From: Spirochaeta sp. UBA2779
GTDB lineage: Bacteria > Spirochaetota > Spirochaetia > DSM-2461
Direction: 5' to 3'
Length of the DNA stretch: 8,672 bases
NCBI GenBank assembly: GCA_002352375.1
Contig: DEIH01000032.1
Coordinates: forward strand, 1-8,672
Shown here: piece by piece, positions 5,186-8,672 of the stretch
How positions within the stretch are numbered: the stretch's first letter is position 1
How the letters are laid out: each line of letters starts with the position of its first letter
Position numbers and translations under genes: made by a program
Notes under the pieces: model-generated
The model's input: only the letters and a program-made list of their open reading frames with translations
Database searches by the model: none
Told to the model about the DNA's origin: nothing

Positions 5186-5998
5186 ATGAGTATAATCACT
5201 GTATCTCGTGAGACGGGCAGTCTTGGTGACGAAACAGCCCGCCTCCTTGCAGAAAAATTGTCGTACAGCCTGCTGGATAGAAACCGTATGGAGGAAACCA
5301 TCGATGGAGAAAGTTTCCCGGATATACCTCTCGAACGCTTTGATGAGCAAACCCCGTCATTCTGGGAGAACTTCACCAGTGGAAAAGACATCTATCTGGA
5401 CCGCCTGAGAACTTCAATACTGGAAGCCGCATCCACAGGAAATGTTGTCATTCTCGGGAGGGGCAGCCAGTTCATACTTGAAGATGTTCCAGGGGTATTC
5501 CGGGTTAAGCTGATTGCCAGTCACAAGATCAGGGTATCCCGTCTTTGCGATAAGTTTGATTATGATCAGAAAACTGCCGAGCGCTACTGCAAAAAATCGG
5601 ATCATGACCGAAATGGATTCAGCCGTTTCTTCTTCGGAGGTCACTGGACAAACCCAGCCAGCTACAATATCACACTGAGTACCGATAATCTTGAACCGGT
5701 AACAGCCGCTTCAATTCTCAGCGAGGCGTACAAGGCCCACCCATCTTCCGGTAAAGCCAGTGGAATGGTGCTGAAAAACCGTCTTGTTTCACAAATTGTG
5801 AGAAACAGGATTCTTTATACAGAGAGGATTCCTGTCGACTTACTGGAAGTGGAGGCTGATAACGGTAATGTAACCATCCGGGGAACTGTAACTGTCAGGG
5901 AAAATGCACAGCGCTGTGAAAAAGCGGCAAGAGAAATTGACGGGGTGAAGAAAGTTGACGCGGAAGTTTACTTTGTAAATCCTGTGATGACCTACTGA
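5186..5998 (+). CDS. Cytidylate-kinase-like protein with C-terminal BON domain
   Basis: Residues 1-185 resemble the cytidylate-kinase-like family (PF13189 type). The start is ITVSRETGSLGDETARLLAEKL, followed by LGRGSQFIL (90-98), a VKLIASHKIRVSRL block (107-120), and DRNGFSRFFFGGHW...YNITLSTDNL (141-169). The nucleotide-binding loop lacks a GK[ST] Walker lysine. This fits this family, whose true substrate is unproven, and not a housekeeping CMP kinase. Residues about 195-265 form a BON domain: the first half is LKNRLVSQIVRNRIL, then GNVTIRGTVTVRENAQRCEKAAREIDGVKKVDAEVYFV, with the typical G-x-V-x-x-x-G and GVxxV elements. BON domains usually bind membranes or ligands in envelope proteins, but here there is no signal peptide. 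AGGAGG 5 nt before the ATG is a strong ribosome-binding site. The last 7 bp overlap the convergent ABC ATPase gene. Confidence 0.82.
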   Translation: MSIITVSRETGSLGDETARLLAEKLSYSLLDRNRMEETIDGESFPDIPLERFDEQTPSFWENFTSGKDIYLDRLRTSILEAASTGNVVILGRGSQFILEDVPGVFRVKLIASHKIRVSRLCDKFDYDQKTAERYCKKSDHDRNGFSRFFFGGHWTNPASYNITLSTDNLEPVTAASILSEAYKAHPSSGKASGMVLKNRLVSQIVRNRILYTERIPVDLLEVEADNGNVTIRGTVTVRENAQRCEKAAREIDGVKKVDAEVYFVNPVMTY

Positions 5999-6777
5999 AT
6001 GGATGGAACACCCAGCATCATCAGGCCGTCCTGACTGCTAAAGGGAACCAGCTCTACACCGTAGATCTCGGCCAATATAACCGGCTTGAGTACATCTTTA
6101 GGTTTCCCTGTTTTTAAAAGCCGGCCACCTGCCACCAGCCATACCTGGTCGGCGAAGAGTAGTGCATCGTTTACATCATGTAAAACCGCTATCACACAGC
6201 GGCCGGATTGTGCCTCCTGTTTCAAACGATTCAGGATTCCAGTTCGGCTGGATAAATCGAGATGATTACCAGGCTCATCCAGCAGCAGTATCCCAGGTTC
6301 CTGAGCCAGAGCTCTGGCAAGGCGTACTCTCTGGAATTCACCGCCGCTGAGTCCTGTTACAGATCGGTTTTTTAACGCCTCCAAACCCCAGGCTTTAATT
6401 TCCGCATCAATAATTTCCCTGTCTTTTTTCCCGAGATTTCGAAAAGGTCCGACATGGGGGAATCTTCCGAGACCGATGTATTCAGTTACAGGAAAACCGA
6501 ATGGACGCTCAGGGTCTTGAGAAAGAAAAGCCATCAGCCGTCCTCTTTCCCGGGCCGTCCACTCTTTCATGGACTTACCGGATATTTTCAGATCCCCTTC
6601 CTTACTGGAGAGAATACCTGAAACAAGATTCAGTAAGGTGCTTTTTCCGGCACCATTGGGACCTACCAACGCAATAAACATACCGGATTCAGCGGCAGCA
6701 CTCACCGGTCCGAATTCAAAACTGCCATGAGGAGGGCGCCAGGTGACTTGCTTTAGGACAACAGCTTTATTATCCAT
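5992..6777 (-). CDS. ABC importer ATPase, FecE/BtuD-type
   Basis: This is the cytosolic ATPase of a type II importer, 261 residues, energising the permease encoded just upstream. All motifs are intact: Walker A GPNGAGKST (39-47), Q-loop Gln87, signature LSGGE (143-147), Walker B ILLLDEP (163-169) and switch His200. The D-loop region reads GNHLDL where TNHLD is usual. The VTEYIGLGRFPH segment (97-108) is typical of siderophore/B12 ATPases. The ATG overlaps the permease stop by 8 bp, and GAGGG lies 8 nt upstream inside the permease gene, so it is the last gene of a coupled operon. The stop codon TAG overlaps the end of the convergent kinase-like/BON gene, leaving no room for a terminator between them. 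The C-terminal region after 230 (ILAEIYGVELVPF) is the usual FecE/BtuD tail. Confidence 0.92.
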   Translation of the reverse strand: MDNKAVVLKQVTWRPPHGSFEFGPVSAAAESGMFIALVGPNGAGKSTLLNLVSGILSSKEGDLKISGKSMKEWTARERGRLMAFLSQDPERPFGFPVTEYIGLGRFPHVGPFRNLGKKDREIIDAEIKAWGLEALKNRSVTGLSGGEFQRVRLARALAQEPGILLLDEPGNHLDLSSRTGILNRLKQEAQSGRCVIAVLHDVNDALLFADQVWLVAGGRLLKTGKPKDVLKPVILAEIYGVELVPFSSQDGLMMLGVPSIQ

Positions 6778-7786
6778 CTAAACGACCCTCGCCTTTCTTT
6801 CTTCTGGCCAGAATCAGCAGGAAGGGTGCCCCCAGGAGTGCGGTTACAATACCCACAGGGATTTCACCGGGAGGGTTGACGGTTCGAGCGGCAAGATCGG
6901 CCAGAACCAGGAGAATGGCCCCGCCGAACCAGGAACGGATTACCAGTTTGCGGTGGGAAGGTCCTCCCAGGAGTCTGACGGCGTGGGGCACCATCAGCCC
7001 GATGAAACCGATACTCCCGGCCACAGCCACAGCGGCAGCCGTCCCCAAAGCTGTGAAAGCCAGAATAACAGCAGCTGAGCGCTGGGGCCGGACCCCCAGA
7101 CCATGAGCACTGTCGTAACCGGTAGAAAGAACATCGATTACTCGGCCCATACTCGCCAGCACAATTGTTGAAGGTATGGTGATAGCTGAAAGCCAGAGAA
7201 CTTTGGACCAGCCGGCCGAGGAAAGACTGCCCAATGTCCAGAAGGTAATTCGCTCCACTTGATCCCGGTTGTAAGTCATTAACAGCCAGATAACCGCCTG
7301 GCAGAGAAAAGCGATGGCTATTCCCGATAGCAGCAGGGTGGACGGAAGTTTGAAGGCACCCTTTCCAGCAGCGATAAAGACAGTAAAGGTAACAATCATT
7401 GCACCGAGAAACGCTGCTGTACCTATTACTCCAAGTCCAGCACCACTGAGTAAGGACGGAGCTGCCACAATAGCGATCGTTGCTCCCAGGGCCGCACCGG
7501 AACTGATGCCCAGCAGGTAAGGCTCAGAAAGCGGGTTACGGAACAACCCTTGAGTAGCCACACCGCCAGTGGCCAGTACACCGCCCACTAAAGCGGCGGC
7601 AAGGGTACGGGGAATCCTGATTCTCCAGAGTATGAGTTTCCAGGTTTCCGGCAGACCTTCACTATGTCCGGAGAGTATGGAAATTATATTTGAAAGAGGT
7701 ATATGGACCGACCCGTAGCTGACAGCCAGAAGAATAACAGCTGCCAGAACGAGAATACCAGCTATCGAAAGTTTTCTCTCTATCAA
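6770..7786 (-). CDS. ABC importer permease, FecCD/BtuC family
   Basis: This is an inner-membrane permease of 338 residues, expected to form a homodimer with about ten TM helices per subunit. Family blocks are RIRIPRTLAAALVGG (55-69), NPLSEPYLLGISSGAALGA (84-102), WTLGSLS (183-189), GFIGLMVPHAVRLLGG (260-275, which includes the ATPase-coupling region) and GEIPVGIVTALLGAPFLL (307-324). A basic tail, RRKKGEGR, follows. The start codon is TTG (7786-7784). It overlaps the TGA of the binding-protein gene as TTGA, and no ATG, GTG or TTG follows in frame before the first TM segment, so TTG is the best start. The weak start next to an upstream stop suggests translational coupling. The substrate is shared with the binding protein and is probably cobalamin or another corrinoid; heme or a ferric siderophore remains possible. 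Confidence 0.92.
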   Translation of the reverse strand: MIERKLSIAGILVLAAVILLAVSYGSVHIPLSNIISILSGHSEGLPETWKLILWRIRIPRTLAAALVGGVLATGGVATQGLFRNPLSEPYLLGISSGAALGATIAIVAAPSLLSGAGLGVIGTAAFLGAMIVTFTVFIAAGKGAFKLPSTLLLSGIAIAFLCQAVIWLLMTYNRDQVERITFWTLGSLSSAGWSKVLWLSAITIPSTIVLASMGRVIDVLSTGYDSAHGLGVRPQRSAAVILAFTALGTAAAVAVAGSIGFIGLMVPHAVRLLGGPSHRKLVIRSWFGGAILLVLADLAARTVNPPGEIPVGIVTALLGAPFLLILARRKKGEGRLDG

Positions 7787-8672
7787 TTGACCGAGCCGAT
7801 GGCTTTTACCAGATCGGCAAAACCTTCTGCCAGCCTCGGCCCCTGTCGGACGATTGCATTCTCATCAATAACGATGGCGTGGCCCTCTTTAACGGCCCGA
7901 AGATCTGAGTAAACAGGAGTTGTTTTAAAGATGGATTCGGCCCAGCCGGGAAGAAGAATCAGATCCGGATCTCCATCGACCAGGGCTTCCAGACTGAAAG
8001 ACCAGCCAGAAATATCTGCTGCAATATTCTTCCCGCCGGCCATTTTAATCATTTCACTGATAAAAGTATCTCCACCGGCAGTCCAATCACCGCCTTCGCC
8101 AAAACCGACAACGTAGTAGACCGATGGGGTACGGGTGAAACCGGCAACAGCAGCAAATGCTTTATCAACGGTGATTACCATGGATGCGATAAGAGCTTCA
8201 CCGGCATCAGGATCGCCGAGAATCAGAGAAACAGGACGGATAACACCATCATAGGCTCCCTGAAAAAATTCCTGACCCATGAGAACAGCAACATTCTCTC
8301 CAGCTGCAACCAGACGGTCCAGCGCCTCTTTCGGAAAATGAGTTGAGGCAATAACAATATCGGGATTCAGAGCGACGATAGCCTCAATATCAGGTTCAGT
8401 GAGACTGCCCACCGAGGGAACAGATGCGGCCTCCGGCGGATAATCACAGTAATCGGTGCGCCCCAGCAGACGATCGCCGTATCCCAGAGCAAATACGGTT
8501 TCTGTAATACCGGGAGAAAGAGAAACAACCGTCATTGCAGCAGATTCCAGGGAAATTTCCCTTTCGAAATGGTCTATCAGGGTAATTGAAGATTCCTGAT
8601 TGAAGGTTTCATCACTTCCCCGGGCAAAAGCCGGAAGGACAGGGACGAGGATTATTAAAAGAAAAATATTAA
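7783..8672 (-). CDS. Periplasmic substrate-binding protein, BtuF/FecB type (5' end outside window)
   Basis: The reading frame stays open to the right edge, so the start codon lies just beyond it; about 295 residues are visible. The first visible residues, NIFLLIILVPVLPAFA, are the core and cleavage site of a signal peptide (about ...PAFA/RGSD). There is no lipobox cysteine, so the mature protein is free in the periplasm. The internal ATG at 8535 would remove the signal peptide and is rejected. From there the protein reads VVSLSPGITETVFALGYGD, TDYCDYPPEAA, VGSLTEPDIEAIVALNPDIVIAS, and later GGKNIAADISGWSFSLEALVDGDPDLILLPG. These are the blocks of the helical-backbone metal-receptor (TroA/BtuF) fold. 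TDYCDYPPEA is typical of proteins annotated as cobalamin-binding. It is the first visible gene of the importer operon, and its stop overlaps the permease start by 4 bp. Any promoter or cobalamin riboswitch would lie outside. Confidence 0.9.
   Translation of the reverse strand, partial: NIFLLIILVPVLPAFARGSDETFNQESSITLIDHFEREISLESAAMTVVSLSPGITETVFALGYGDRLLGRTDYCDYPPEAASVPSVGSLTEPDIEAIVALNPDIVIASTHFPKEALDRLVAAGENVAVLMGQEFFQGAYDGVIRPVSLILGDPDAGEALIASMVITVDKAFAAVAGFTRTPSVYYVVGFGEGGDWTAGGDTFISEMIKMAGGKNIAADISGWSFSLEALVDGDPDLILLPGWAESIFKTTPVYSDLRAVKEGHAIVIDENAIVRQGPRLAEGFADLVKAIGSVN

Noticed and set aside
8533..8535. ATG at 8535 as the start of the binding protein
   Set aside because: The frame is open upstream to the window edge and encodes a clear signal peptide, so this Met is internal.

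Overview
The window comes from a diderm bacterium of moderate GC content, very tightly packed: genes overlap or abut at almost every junction. The substrate-binding protein at the right edge has a signal peptide without a lipobox cysteine, which implies a true periplasm. The mix of genes (a cytidylate-kinase-like protein fused to a BON domain, a YaiI/YqxD protein behind manA, a compact secreted GH18 enzyme) feels spirochaete-like. That lineage is an impression only; no marker gene is present.

Left edge, 1-265: the only long non-coding stretch. It holds two copies of a 29-bp direct repeat (28 of 29 identical, 129 bp apart) and, between and partly overlapping the second copy, a roughly 98-nt imperfect palindrome that should fold into a long hairpin with a GGC-GAA-GCC tip. 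The window seems to begin inside an array or pair of such units. This is the least explained part of the sequence.

Centre, 266-5998: six genes. A secreted family 18 glycoside hydrolase (+) converges on a two-gene minus-strand operon, manA (mannose-6-phosphate isomerase) then a YaiI/YqxD (UPF0178) protein, joined by an ATGA overlap. manA is divergent from a 12-TM major facilitator transporter across about 62 bp. That transporter converges, with 2 bp to spare, on an alpha/beta hydrolase of the carboxylesterase/monoacylglycerol lipase type. The hydrolase is divergent, again across 62 bp, from the cytidylate-kinase-like/BON fusion gene, which has a clear promoter and Shine-Dalgarno sequence.

Right, 5992-8672: a minus-strand ABC importer operon of the FecBCD/BtuFCD class, transcribed in the order substrate-binding protein (its start lies past the right edge), FecCD permease, ATPase. 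The genes are coupled by 4-nt and 8-nt overlaps. The TDYCDYPPEA motif of the binding protein favours a cobalamin or other corrinoid substrate over a ferric siderophore, but this is an inference. The operon's promoter, and any riboswitch, lie outside the window.

Functionally, the GH18 enzyme, ManA and the MFS transporter could form a loose carbohydrate-use neighbourhood, and the importer is a separate cofactor or metal uptake unit. No mobile-element gene, tRNA, rRNA or CRISPR array was seen. I found no clearly new multi-gene system; the strongest candidates for a second look are the repeat/hairpin unit at the left edge, the kinase-like/BON fusion and the three-codon leader ORF overlapping the manA start.
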